Source: Thermonema rossianum DSM 10300 (GTDB lineage Bacteria > Bacteroidota > Bacteroidia > Cytophagales > Thermonemataceae). From it: a stretch of DNA of 64,000 nt. Location: contig NZ_AUGC01000008.1 in NCBI RefSeq assembly GCF_000426825.1, positions 62,001 to 126,000 of the forward strand. Reading direction: 5' to 3'. This document shows positions 26,767 through 35,096 of the stretch, one piece after another. The stretch's first letter is position 1, and every line of letters starts with the position of its first letter. The translations under genes were made by a program, and so were the position numbers. The notes under the pieces are model-generated. The model did no database searches and was not told the origin of the DNA. It was given only the letters and a program-made list of their open reading frames with translations.

Positions 26767-27800
26767 CAGAAATACCCGGTTTCGATTTTGTGTTGGATAA
26801 AATCCCGGGCTCGGGCGAGGATGCACCGCCTTTGCGTTTGTGGAATGCACGTAACCGGCGAGGCTTAATTGCTGTATTCGATGGTATGGGCGGGGCAGGC
26901 TCGGCTCCTTGCTTATGGCAGGGCGAAGAGCGCCCGGGGGCTTATGTGGCAGCCCGCCTGGCGGCTCAGGTGCTGCGCGACTATTTCGAGACCTACGAAG
27001 GAAGTATAGAAGGTTTTGCCGAAGGCTTGGAACAACAGCTGAAAACTGTTTTTGCACAGGAAGCTGCCCGGCTGTATCCTTCGGGGCAATCGAAGCTGCG
27101 TAGCCGCTTGGTGCGCCAATTGCCTACCACCATGTGTGCTTTGCTATGGGAGCCCCTGCCCGGACAGGTGGACCGCTTCCGCTTGTGTGTGCTTTGGGCC
27201 GGCGACTCACGCGCCTATGCTTTGTTGCCCATGCAAATGGTACTCTTGACCAAAGATGATGTGCGGCAAGACCATGACGACTTGCTCGAACAGCTCATCA
27301 ATGATGCCCCTTTGAACAATTGTATCCATGCCGGCGGTGACTTCGCCATCAATCAGGCCGTTTACAATATAGAAGCTCCTTTGTGTTTGCTGGTGGCTAC
27401 TGATGGTTGCTTTGCCTATTTGCCTTCGCCACCCCATTTTGAGTATTTGTTGCGCCATACTCTTGAGCTAAGCAGGGGCGGGGGCATGTCTCTATGGGCA
27501 GAGCTGCTGCAGCAGGAGCTGCACCGCATGGCTGCCGATGATGTGAGCATGGCATTGGTGGCTTTGGGCGAGGCTGCTACCGACACCGCTTTGCTGCAGT
27601 GGGTTTTCACACGAGACAATCCGCAGTTTTATCGTCGCTTCATTGCTCCATTGAATGAACTGGTGGTTCAAATAGAAAAACTAAGAGAACGCAAGCAGCA
27701 AATAGAAGAGGCGCTGGGCGCTTTGGAGCAGGAAAAACAGCGCCTGCGCAAACAACTGTGGCACGATTATGTAACATCGGGAAGGATAAGACAACCGTAG
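26763..27800 (+). CDS. PP2C-type protein phosphatase of a TerY-P-like triad
   Basis: 345 residues, cytoplasmic. PP2C metal-binding motifs: AVFDGMGG (D40), LWAGDSRAY (D148), VATDGCF (D214), AADDVSMAL (D259/D260). A charged coiled coil fills the last 40 residues (LREKKQ-like heptads ending KQRLRKQLW). It should reverse phosphorylation by the kinase encoded 4 nt downstream. Start codon overlaps the vWA stop, indicating translational coupling. Confidence 0.9.
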   Translation: MTEIPGFDFVLDKIPGSGEDAPPLRLWNARNRRGLIAVFDGMGGAGSAPCLWQGEERPGAYVAARLAAQVLRDYFETYEGSIEGFAEGLEQQLKTVFAQEAARLYPSGQSKLRSRLVRQLPTTMCALLWEPLPGQVDRFRLCVLWAGDSRAYALLPMQMVLLTKDDVRQDHDDLLEQLINDAPLNNCIHAGGDFAINQAVYNIEAPLCLLVATDGCFAYLPSPPHFEYLLRHTLELSRGGGMSLWAELLQQELHRMAADDVSMALVALGEAATDTALLQWVFTRDNPQFYRRFIAPLNELVVQIEKLRERKQQIEEALGALEQEKQRLRKQLWHDYVTSGRIRQP

Positions 27801-27804
27801 GGCT

Positions 27805-28956
27805 ATGCAAAAAGGCGACATCATCAATGGCTATCGCATCTTACGCGACTTCTCTACCGCCGGTGGGGGGCTAAGCAAATGGTCTTTTGCTGAAAAAGGC
27901 GGAAAAGAATACTTTATCAAGGAATTTCTTTCGCCAAAATACCCCACCGAAGACGCCCCCGGAAGTGCCAAATCCAAGGAACGAAAACGCCGGGCATGTG
28001 AGCGCTTCGAAAACCACCACCGCGCCTTGATGGACCGCATCAACGAGCGCTGTGGCAAAGGGGGTAATTTGGTTTTTACTATTGACTTTTTCCGTGTAGG
28101 AACCACCTACTACAAAGTAACGGAAAAAATAGACACCGCTTCGCTGAGCCCCGAAGACATTAGCCGCTTGCCTTTGAGCAACCGCCTGTTGATTCTCAAA
28201 ACCATTGCCCACTCCTTGCAGATTTTGCACCGTGCAGGTATTGTGCATGGCGACCTCAAGCCCGGAAACATCCTCATCAAACAGACCAAAACCAACCTGT
28301 ACACAACCAAGCTCATTGATTTCGACAATAGCTATCTGATAGGGCAACCACCCGAGTTTTCCGAAGACCTGGTGGGCGATATGGTGTTTTATTCGCCCGA
28401 AGTGGCCGCCTATGTGCAAGGCAGCGAAGCAGTAACGCCGGAAATGTTGACCGACAAAGCCGATATTTTTTCTTTGGGACTCGTTTTTTGCCTGTACCTG
28501 ACCGGTGAACTGCCCAAATACCCGGCAAAGTACGGTTATCCGGCCTTGGCTGCCTGGGCAGGGCATACGCTGCGTTTGCCGGTGGCAGACTTGCCTTATA
28601 AGCTCAAGCGCCTGGTAAATGATATGCTGCGCTTGCACCCGCACGAACGCCCCGACATAGCCACCGTTTTTGACACCCTCAAAAGTATTAAGTCGGATGA
28701 GCCCTACGAGCGTGCGCCTTTACCGGAGCACGAAACAGCAGAAGACAAACACCCGGCAGAGGAGACACCGCCCGCTTCCCCGCTAAAAGGAACTTTGCTT
28801 CGTAAAGTCTCTGCCTTATCTGCCGGGGCAGCAGGGCCGGACCCCGCAGAAAGCACAGATGAAAAAAAGCTGCCTGAATCGCCTGAAAAGCCTACATTGC
28901 GGGGAAAAGGACTTCGGCTCGGCTTAGGCGGCAAAGATGAAAAAGATATACCATGA
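27805..28956 (+). CDS. Ser/Thr protein kinase of a TerY-P-like triad
   Basis: 383 residues. Catalytic domain (about 8-295) with a Gly-rich loop STAGGGLSKWSFAEKGG, ATP-site Lys K39 (YFIKEFLSP), catalytic loop HGDLKPGN (D150, K152, N155), and IDFDNS in place of the usual DFG (metal-binding D172 kept, Gly replaced by Asp). The GGG..W.FA and YFIKEFLSP.YP elements are what I associate with Ter-locus kinases. A 90-residue disordered acidic/Pro tail follows, with two basic patches (TLLRK, TLRGKGLRLGLGGK). No membrane segment. Its stop overlaps the coaX start (ATGA). Confidence 0.9.
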   Translation: MQKGDIINGYRILRDFSTAGGGLSKWSFAEKGGKEYFIKEFLSPKYPTEDAPGSAKSKERKRRACERFENHHRALMDRINERCGKGGNLVFTIDFFRVGTTYYKVTEKIDTASLSPEDISRLPLSNRLLILKTIAHSLQILHRAGIVHGDLKPGNILIKQTKTNLYTTKLIDFDNSYLIGQPPEFSEDLVGDMVFYSPEVAAYVQGSEAVTPEMLTDKADIFSLGLVFCLYLTGELPKYPAKYGYPALAAWAGHTLRLPVADLPYKLKRLVNDMLRLHPHERPDIATVFDTLKSIKSDEPYERAPLPEHETAEDKHPAEETPPASPLKGTLLRKVSALSAGAAGPDPAESTDEKKLPESPEKPTLRGKGLRLGLGGKDEKDIP

Positions 28957-29690
28957 ACGTAGCCATAGATATCGGTAATACGCGTATAAAAGTGGGCGTT
29001 TTCGAAAAAAAGCGCTTGTGGCGGTACTTTGATTTCGATACACTTTGGCAGCTGCAAGATTGGCTGAAGGCGCAAGCGCATATACAGCATCTCATAGTGG
29101 CCTCGGTGGGGCAGTACGGCTTGGAAAACCTTTATACCGCCCATGTAGAAGGTTTAAAAATGCAGCTTTCCCATGAAAGCGATTTGCCCATTCATATTAC
29201 TTATCGCACCCCCCACACGCTGGGCGTCGATCGCATTGCGGCAGCGGCAGCGGCACATACACTTTTCCCCGCTCGTCCTGTGTTGGTCGTTGACATTGGC
29301 ACCTGCATTACCTATGATTTGGTAAAGCCAACGGGCGAATACCCCGGGGGCATCATTTCGCCGGGCGTGCGCATGCGCTTGCGGGCAATGCATGCTTTTA
29401 CGGCACGTTTGCCGCGCCTTGAATGGAGCCCGGCAGAAGAACTCCCGGCTCTGATAGGACGTAGCACAACCGAAGCCATGAAAACAGGGGCAGTACAAGG
29501 CGTGCTTGGTGAAATCTCCTTCTTTGCAGAATCTTTTGCAAAGGAATATCCAAACTTACAAATAATTTTATGCGGAGGCGACGCTCTATTCTTTAAAAAA
29601 CAACTAAAATTTCATACCTTTGCAGAGCCAAAATTGGTCTTAATTGGGCTAAACCGAATTTTAGATTATAATGCGGAAAAACATACTTAG
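28953..29690 (+). CDS. coaX: Type III pantothenate kinase
   Basis: First step of CoA synthesis: phosphorylates pantothenate using ATP. 245 residues with AIDIGNTRIKVG, TLGVDRIAAA, VDIGTCITYD and YPGGIISPG, all diagnostic. Translationally coupled to the upstream kinase by a 4-nt overlap and overlapping the downstream outer-membrane gene by 20 nt. CoaX followed by an outer-membrane protein, a TPR protein and LptC is an arrangement I know from Bacteroidota; the Ter-type triad in front is the unusual part. Confidence 0.96.
   Translation: MNVAIDIGNTRIKVGVFEKKRLWRYFDFDTLWQLQDWLKAQAHIQHLIVASVGQYGLENLYTAHVEGLKMQLSHESDLPIHITYRTPHTLGVDRIAAAAAAHTLFPARPVLVVDIGTCITYDLVKPTGEYPGGIISPGVRMRLRAMHAFTARLPRLEWSPAEELPALIGRSTTEAMKTGAVQGVLGEISFFAESFAKEYPNLQIILCGGDALFFKKQLKFHTFAEPKLVLIGLNRILDYNAEKHT
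29615..29622 (+). promoter_or_regulatory. Internal -7 promoter box TACCTTTG inside coaX
   Basis: Exact TAnnTTTG match in the 3' end of coaX, 48 nt ahead of the outer-membrane gene start. It could express the barrel-TPR-lptC genes independently of the kinase operon. No TTG at -33. Confidence 0.45.
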
Positions 29691-30933
29691 CACCCTCTTA
29701 TTTGCTTTGTTACCACTGACTTGCCTTTGGGCACAAAGCTCCCCTTACTCACTGATTGGTATAGGCAATTTTGCGCCTGAGACCTTTGCTCCTCAGCAAG
29801 CCATGGGAGGCTTGGGCGTAGCTTATGGTGAGTTTCTCACCGGCAATATCAAAAACCCGGCGCTTTTGGCTAAAAACAAAAATACGATTTTCGACGCAGC
29901 AGCACATGCCCGCTATGTGTGGATGCAGGACAACAGCCAAGCGCAAGAGGACTTCGGAGCAAACGTAGATTACTTCTCACTGACTTTATCTATTTCCAAG
30001 CGCTGGTCCACTGCTTTCGGTTTGATGCCTTACACGCAAAGCAACTTTCGCACCCGCAGTGTGGAATTCGTGGAAGGCACTCCCTTTGAAGTGGAGTATA
30101 AATACCAATCGACCGGTGGCATCAATACGCTCTTCTGGGCACATGGAGTGCAGCTGACCAAGTCGCTGTCTGTGGGCGTACGTGCCAACTACATGTTTGG
30201 TGCTCTTGAAAGCGAGACTCAGAGTATGCTCTACACGGCAGACCGCGATTATCAGGTGGTTTATTATAACCGTCTGAATCCCAAGGGATGGGCTGTGACG
30301 CCCGGCGTCTTTTGGAAGAAGGATCTGGGGGCAAAAAAAAGATTGAACATTGGCGCTACTTATACGTATAGAAATGAGCTAAAAACCAAACGCTTTGAAT
30401 CTATTGAAAAGCGCTCGGAAGTAGGGGCTACCATCACCGTGGATACCCTGTATGAAGGGCAAGTGGGCACCATCACGCTTCCCAACCAATGGGCGCTGGG
30501 AATGAGTATAGAAGAACCCAACAAATGGATGATAGGTGCCGAACTAAGTATGGAGCAGTGGAGCGACTACCGCTTTTTGGACGAAAACAGCAACTTTAAC
30601 AACACCATGCAACTGACCGTAGGGGGCGTTTATACCCCCAACTTCCGTTCGGTAGATAGCTTCTTTGAGCGTGTTTCTTATCGTGTAGGTTTGAATTACC
30701 GGCAGCTTCCCTATCAGTTGGGCGGAAATGGTGTAGAAGAGTTTGGCATCAATTTTGGCATGTCTATGCCTGTAGGAGTAAACCCGGTGCGCTTTACCTA
30801 CCTGCATTGGAACATTGGCCTGGGGCAGCGTGGCACCGTAGAGAAGAACGGCTTGCAGGAGCGCTTCGTGCAGCTTGGAATAGGTGTTTCCATGAACGAT
30901 TTGATGTGGTTTAAGCGTCCTAAATACGATTAA
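29671..30933 (+). CDS. Outer-membrane beta-barrel protein
   Basis: 420 residues with a signal peptide (MRKNILSTLLFALLPLTCLWAQ). The start SSPYSLIGIGNF and the alternating aromatic strands down to a C-terminal MNDLMWFKRPKYD fit a FadL/OmpP1-like barrel. It overlaps the end of coaX by 20 nt. The role is unknown; relatives at this locus are simply called outer-membrane proteins. It precedes a TPR protein and LptC, suggesting an envelope function. Confidence 0.82.
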   Translation: MRKNILSTLLFALLPLTCLWAQSSPYSLIGIGNFAPETFAPQQAMGGLGVAYGEFLTGNIKNPALLAKNKNTIFDAAAHARYVWMQDNSQAQEDFGANVDYFSLTLSISKRWSTAFGLMPYTQSNFRTRSVEFVEGTPFEVEYKYQSTGGINTLFWAHGVQLTKSLSVGVRANYMFGALESETQSMLYTADRDYQVVYYNRLNPKGWAVTPGVFWKKDLGAKKRLNIGATYTYRNELKTKRFESIEKRSEVGATITVDTLYEGQVGTITLPNQWALGMSIEEPNKWMIGAELSMEQWSDYRFLDENSNFNNTMQLTVGGVYTPNFRSVDSFFERVSYRVGLNYRQLPYQLGGNGVEEFGINFGMSMPVGVNPVRFTYLHWNIGLGQRGTVEKNGLQERFVQLGIGVSMNDLMWFKRPKYD

Positions 30934-30990
30934 GTAAAAGCGGAAATTGCTATATCGATTAAAATTTTAAAAGTCAAAACTATGTGTGTT

Positions 30991-32310
30991 ATGAAAAAGT
31001 GGTTCGTTACTCTCGTCTTGGTATTTACCTATGTGGTGGGGATGGCACAGGCCCAGCAGCCCAATTGGCCTGAAGATACGGTGCTGCGCAAGATAGCCAT
31101 GGAGAAGTTTGTCTTTTACCGCGATGAAATGAATGTGTTCAAAAGACCGGAAGGGGCAGTGGATGCCATCAGCTGGCTGTTGAAAAACACCCCCGACTTG
31201 GGCGCTTTCCTTTATACGGATGCCGTTCGCGCCTATTATGCAAAAATTCAAAAGACCGAAGATCCGGCTATAAAAGAAGCTTATCAAGATACTTTGATGA
31301 GCATCTTTGATCAATCTATCAAGTACTTCGACAACGAAGCTACTACTTTGAACTATAAGGGCTACTATGCTTACAACTTCTACTATCAGAAGCCCGAAAA
31401 AATGGAAGAGCTGCGCAAACTCTATGAGCGCATTATCGAACTGAACGGCCCGAACACCTACTTTGCCAATGTGCAATACTACTTGCTGGTAGGTATTAAC
31501 TTGCTCAATCAGAAAAAAATCGACAACGCAGAAGTAGTAAAAATATACCTTACCTGTAAGGACATTATAGCCAAGGCTTTGGCAGCTGCCAAAGACGAAA
31601 CAAGCAAAAAGCAGTGGCAAGACACCGAAAAGAATGTGGATGCCTACTTCATGCAGTACGTGAAACTGGACTGCGCACAAATAGAAAGCATTTTTGGGGA
31701 TAAATTCCGTCAGTCGCCCAACAAAGAAATGGCCGCACAGATTCGCGACATCATGAAATCGGCACAGTGCTACAACAGCGACTTGTTTGTTGAAACCATG
31801 GACTACCTGTTCCGTGAAGAGCCTACTTACAACAATGCGATTGTGGTGGCTACACTTTACGAATCGAAAAATCAGGTATCGAAAGCCATGGATATGTACC
31901 AAAAAGCCTTAAACTTGGCTTCTACCAACGAAGAAAAAGCAAAAGTATATAAAGAGCTGATGGGCTTGACCCTGCGCACAGGTGCCAAGCAGGCTTGCCG
32001 CAACTATGCGCTCAAGCTGGCAGAGCTTGACCCCAACGAAGCTGCTCTGGCTTATACCACCATCGGCGATTTGTATATGAAAAGCGGGTCGGAGTGCAGC
32101 AACGGTGAAAATCCCGTAGAACAAAAAGCCTATGCCATTGCAGCATATAACATGTATAAGCGTGCCGGAAACAGCCAAAAAATGGCATTGGCGCGCAAGT
32201 ACTTCCCCACTAAAGAGGAAGTATTTACCGAGGGCATGGCGGGCAAGACCGTAACCGTCAACTGCTGGATAGGTGAAACCGTGACCATTCCGCAATTGAG
32301 CGATTTATAA
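30991..32310 (+). CDS. Exported TPR-repeat protein
   Basis: 439 residues after a signal peptide (MKKWFVTLVLVFTYVVGMAQAQ). An in-frame ATG at 30982 would add three residues; I prefer the one that gives a normal MKK start. Helical repeats throughout, with recognisable TPR units near residues 285-320 (VATLYESKNQVSKAMDMYQKAL) and 350-400. Probably a periplasmic scaffold. The stop overlaps the lptC start by one base. Confidence 0.85.
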   Translation: MKKWFVTLVLVFTYVVGMAQAQQPNWPEDTVLRKIAMEKFVFYRDEMNVFKRPEGAVDAISWLLKNTPDLGAFLYTDAVRAYYAKIQKTEDPAIKEAYQDTLMSIFDQSIKYFDNEATTLNYKGYYAYNFYYQKPEKMEELRKLYERIIELNGPNTYFANVQYYLLVGINLLNQKKIDNAEVVKIYLTCKDIIAKALAAAKDETSKKQWQDTEKNVDAYFMQYVKLDCAQIESIFGDKFRQSPNKEMAAQIRDIMKSAQCYNSDLFVETMDYLFREEPTYNNAIVVATLYESKNQVSKAMDMYQKALNLASTNEEKAKVYKELMGLTLRTGAKQACRNYALKLAELDPNEAALAYTTIGDLYMKSGSECSNGENPVEQKAYAIAAYNMYKRAGNSQKMALARKYFPTKEEVFTEGMAGKTVTVNCWIGETVTIPQLSDL

Positions 32311-32903
32311 TGCCTGTTTTTGATATGAAGCACACATTTTCCGGCATCGGATGGGGGCAAGCCCTTATCCGATGCTTCTTTTTAGCTTATTGCTTGCTTG
32401 TGAGCACTGCCTGCGACGAAGAGCGCAAAAAAGGCATAAAAGAGATGCAGGTGTATAGTGGACCACTGGTAGAAAGTGAAAACATTGTGTCGTTATACAG
32501 CGACTCTGCCAAAGTGAAAATCAAGCTCGAGGGCAAAAAGCAAGCACAGTACGAAAACGGCAACATCGAGTACCCCGAGGGCGTAAAGGTTACTTTCTTC
32601 GATGACTTCATGAAACCTAAAGCCGTGCTGTCGGCAAGGCAGGGATTCTATTACAAAGAAAAACAGTTGTATCGAGTAGTAGGAGAGGTGCTGGTGGAAG
32701 ACCTGAAAGAGAAGAAAACCCTGCAAACCGAAGAGCTGTTTTGGGCACCCAAGGACAAGAAAATATATACCGATAAGTTTGTGATTATTACCACGCCTAC
32801 GGAAATTATCAAAGGCGAAGGCTTGGTGGCAAACGAGGATTTCTCTTATTACGAAATACAAAAGCCCACGGGCATCATCACACTTGAAGAAGGTATGGAC
32901 TAA
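32310..32903 (+). CDS. lptC: LPS export periplasmic protein LptC-like lipoprotein
   Basis: 197 residues. Hydrophobic N-terminus ending in a lipobox (LVSTAC), then an LptC-type beta-jellyroll: YSGPLVESENIVSLYSDSAK, followed by LQTEELFWAPKDKKIYTD, the hallmark of the LptC/OstA family. It should hand LPS from the inner-membrane ABC exporter toward LptA. An ATG at 32325 is an alternative start. Last gene of the plus-strand run, closed by a long palindrome. Confidence 0.88.
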   Translation: MPVFDMKHTFSGIGWGQALIRCFFLAYCLLVSTACDEERKKGIKEMQVYSGPLVESENIVSLYSDSAKVKIKLEGKKQAQYENGNIEYPEGVKVTFFDDFMKPKAVLSARQGFYYKEKQLYRVVGEVLVEDLKEKKTLQTEELFWAPKDKKIYTDKFVIITTPTEIIKGEGLVANEDFSYYEIQKPTGIITLEEGMD

Positions 32904-32908
32904 TGCCC

Positions 32909-32932
32909 CGGAAGCAGGACGTCCTGCTTCCG
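32909..32932. terminator. Perfect 24-nt palindrome between convergent genes
   Basis: CGGAAGCAGGAC followed directly by its reverse complement GTCCTGCTTCCG, filling the 29-nt gap between the lptC stop and the DinB stop. Probably a shared terminator, with only weak T runs. Confidence 0.7.
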
Positions 32933-33484
32933 TTATTTTACAAACGATGCCTGCATGCGCTGTTCTATCCGGTCTATTTGCCGTATATGGTGGCGCAAAT
33001 GCTCTTCCCAAAAATCAAGGATTCCTTCTATGCCCATGCGTCCGGCAACAGGATGCTTGAAGAGTGCCTTGTGCTCATATTCTGCGGGCATATTCCGGAT
33101 AAAATCTTCCATTTCTTTTCTTGTGGCGCGCCACTGCTCTATGATGGCAGGTACGTCGGGGCGCTCCGGCACTTGACTCACCACAGCAGGTGCTTTGAAC
33201 TTCAAAGGCAGTGAAAGCATCAATTTTAACAAGCGCCCGCGCAGACGATGCCACCGGGTGAGGGCAGGCGGTGGACCGTAAGACAGCTTTTTGCGAATAT
33301 ACTGCATGGTGCCGGCTTCGCCTATGAACAGGTGGTGTAAAACCTGCGCAATAGACCAGGCATCGGCGGCCGGTTTAAAATGCAGTTCCTGCTCGTTGTA
33401 TGCCTCTATTCTGCTTAGCAGTTCATTCAGCTCGGTATTCATGCGCTGCAGGCGCTGAAGCCAACGTTCCTTTTGCTTGCTCAT
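32933..33484 (-). CDS. DinB/YfiT-like four-helix metal-binding protein
   Basis: 183 residues. Metal-site His residues of the DinB_2 fold: AQVLHHLF (helix 2) and EHLRHHIRQIDRI (helix 4). Family members act as thiol transferases or hydrolases; the substrate here is unknown. I chose the ATG at 33484 (MSKQKERW). 48 nt downstream of the symporter gene on the same strand. Confidence 0.85.
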   Translation of the reverse strand: MSKQKERWLQRLQRMNTELNELLSRIEAYNEQELHFKPAADAWSIAQVLHHLFIGEAGTMQYIRKKLSYGPPPALTRWHRLRGRLLKLMLSLPLKFKAPAVVSQVPERPDVPAIIEQWRATRKEMEDFIRNMPAEYEHKALFKHPVAGRMGIEGILDFWEEHLRHHIRQIDRIEQRMQASFVK

Positions 33485-33532
33485 GTTTTTTGTTTTCAAG
33501 ATACGCAATTGCAGGCAAGAAATAAACACCTG

Positions 33533-34924
33533 TCATTTTTTTGAAATCCACCTTTCAGCAATAACAGCAGAAAAATAAGCCAAAAGGCTGCTGCCCAAGC
33601 CTATCATAAGCGGTGCAATGCTGCTTTCCAAATAAGAAGCCACCGCCCACGCCAGCAGCCCCGTCCACATAGAGAGATGGGCGCCCCGGCTCGAACGCAG
33701 CTGCTTTTTGCCCAATGCAAAACACAGGGGCACAAACAAAGAAACCAAGCTGAATGCCGATGACATTCCCACCAGCTCGTAAATGCTTTGTCCCGAAAAG
33801 CCCAACCATGCAGCCAACAGCCCCATAAGAACAACCGACAAACGGCTCATCAGCAAAAAGAAACCTTCCTTTTTGGCATGACGCTTAAACAGCGGGCGCA
33901 AAATGTTTTCACTCAGCACACTTGCCGGTGCCAAAATTGCGCCGCTGGTGGTGCTCAAAATGGCAGACAGCAAAGCACCCACAAAAAGCACCTGCAAGAA
34001 GGTCTGTTCTTTTTGTTGCATTAACCACTGTAAAATAAAATCTTCGCCACTGACATCGGACTGCATGCGGATGCCTGCTGCCAAAAGCAAAGGCAGCAAG
34101 CCCACCGTAAGATATAGAAGAGCGCTCACATAAGCAGAGCGGCGGGCTGTGGCTTCATCGCGGGCAGCCATAATGCGCTGAAAGATATCTTGTGAAGGAA
34201 TGGAGCCCAGCCCTATGGTGAACCATGCGGCAAAATAATGCGAGATGGCAACGGCATTGCCGTCCGGCAGCAGGCGCCAGTGCCCGGCAGGCAGCCGCTG
34301 CAGCGCCGTCATAATGCTGTGCCAGTCAGGAAACACATAAAAAAGCATCAGCAATAAGCCCGCAATAATGAAAAAACTTTGCATAAAGTCAGTAATGCTT
34401 ACCGACCACATGCCGCCACTGCCTGTGTAAGACAAACTGACCAGGAGCGCAATCCACAGCCCGGTGGTGCTGTCTATGCCCAATACATGCTGCAAAATCA
34501 AGCCTACGGCAAGCAATTGTGCGGCAATCCACCCCAAATAAGACGGAATCATAAGCAGTGCAGAGCCCACCGCGACGCTTTCGTTGAAGCGCTTGCCCAT
34601 ATAGTCATTGATAGTAAGGCAGTTGGAACGATAAAAAGCACCCGCAAAAAAACGGCCGACCAAGAAAAAACAAAGGACTGCCCCAAAAGGGTCTTCAATG
34701 ACGCCCGGCAGGCCCGATTCAACAAACACAGCCGATGCGCCCAAAATGGTTTCGGCACCAAACCAGGTGGCAAAGAGGGCAGCCGCATTGACTGGCAACG
34801 ACAAGCGGCGCCCCGCCTGAAAAAAATCGCGACTATTACGAACCCGGCGGGCATAAACAAGACCTATGAGCGTGTTGATAAGCACAAACGCTATGATATA
34901 CAAGCCGGTAGCGTCGTATTGCAT
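33533..34924 (-). CDS. Sodium:solute symporter (SSS family)
   Basis: 463 residues with about thirteen membrane segments. SSS features: an N-terminal ARRVRNSRDFFQAGRRL after the first helix, LFATWFGAETILGASA in TM2-3, and the FTIGLGSIPSQDIFQRIMAARDE sodium-site region. Solute unknown. Divergent from the PspA/TerD cluster. Confidence 0.92.
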   Translation of the reverse strand: MQYDATGLYIIAFVLINTLIGLVYARRVRNSRDFFQAGRRLSLPVNAAALFATWFGAETILGASAVFVESGLPGVIEDPFGAVLCFFLVGRFFAGAFYRSNCLTINDYMGKRFNESVAVGSALLMIPSYLGWIAAQLLAVGLILQHVLGIDSTTGLWIALLVSLSYTGSGGMWSVSITDFMQSFFIIAGLLLMLFYVFPDWHSIMTALQRLPAGHWRLLPDGNAVAISHYFAAWFTIGLGSIPSQDIFQRIMAARDEATARRSAYVSALLYLTVGLLPLLLAAGIRMQSDVSGEDFILQWLMQQKEQTFLQVLFVGALLSAILSTTSGAILAPASVLSENILRPLFKRHAKKEGFFLLMSRLSVVLMGLLAAWLGFSGQSIYELVGMSSAFSLVSLFVPLCFALGKKQLRSSRGAHLSMWTGLLAWAVASYLESSIAPLMIGLGSSLLAYFSAVIAERWISKK

Positions 34925-35014
34925 ACTTGAAAAATAATTTATCTGTTTATTTCATGCGTGCAGGCAAAAATAAATGAGCACATACAATTTTCCTTTTATG
35001 CTTGAAGGGAATGT

Positions 35015-35041
35015 TATATTTGGCATGGTTTTTTATATTTG
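35015..35041 (+). promoter_or_regulatory. Tandem -7 boxes TATATTTG ahead of the PspA/TerD cluster
   Basis: Two exact TAnnTTTG copies, 35015-35022 and 35034-35041, 19 nt apart and 56 nt ahead of the ATG at 35097. Two overlapping start sites are suggested. The upstream copy's TTTG is too close to act as -33 of the second. Confidence 0.55.
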
Positions 35042-35096
35042 ACAAGGCAGCCGGTTTGCCTGACTTATTTCAATCAGAAGAAAAGCGCGTGTGATT

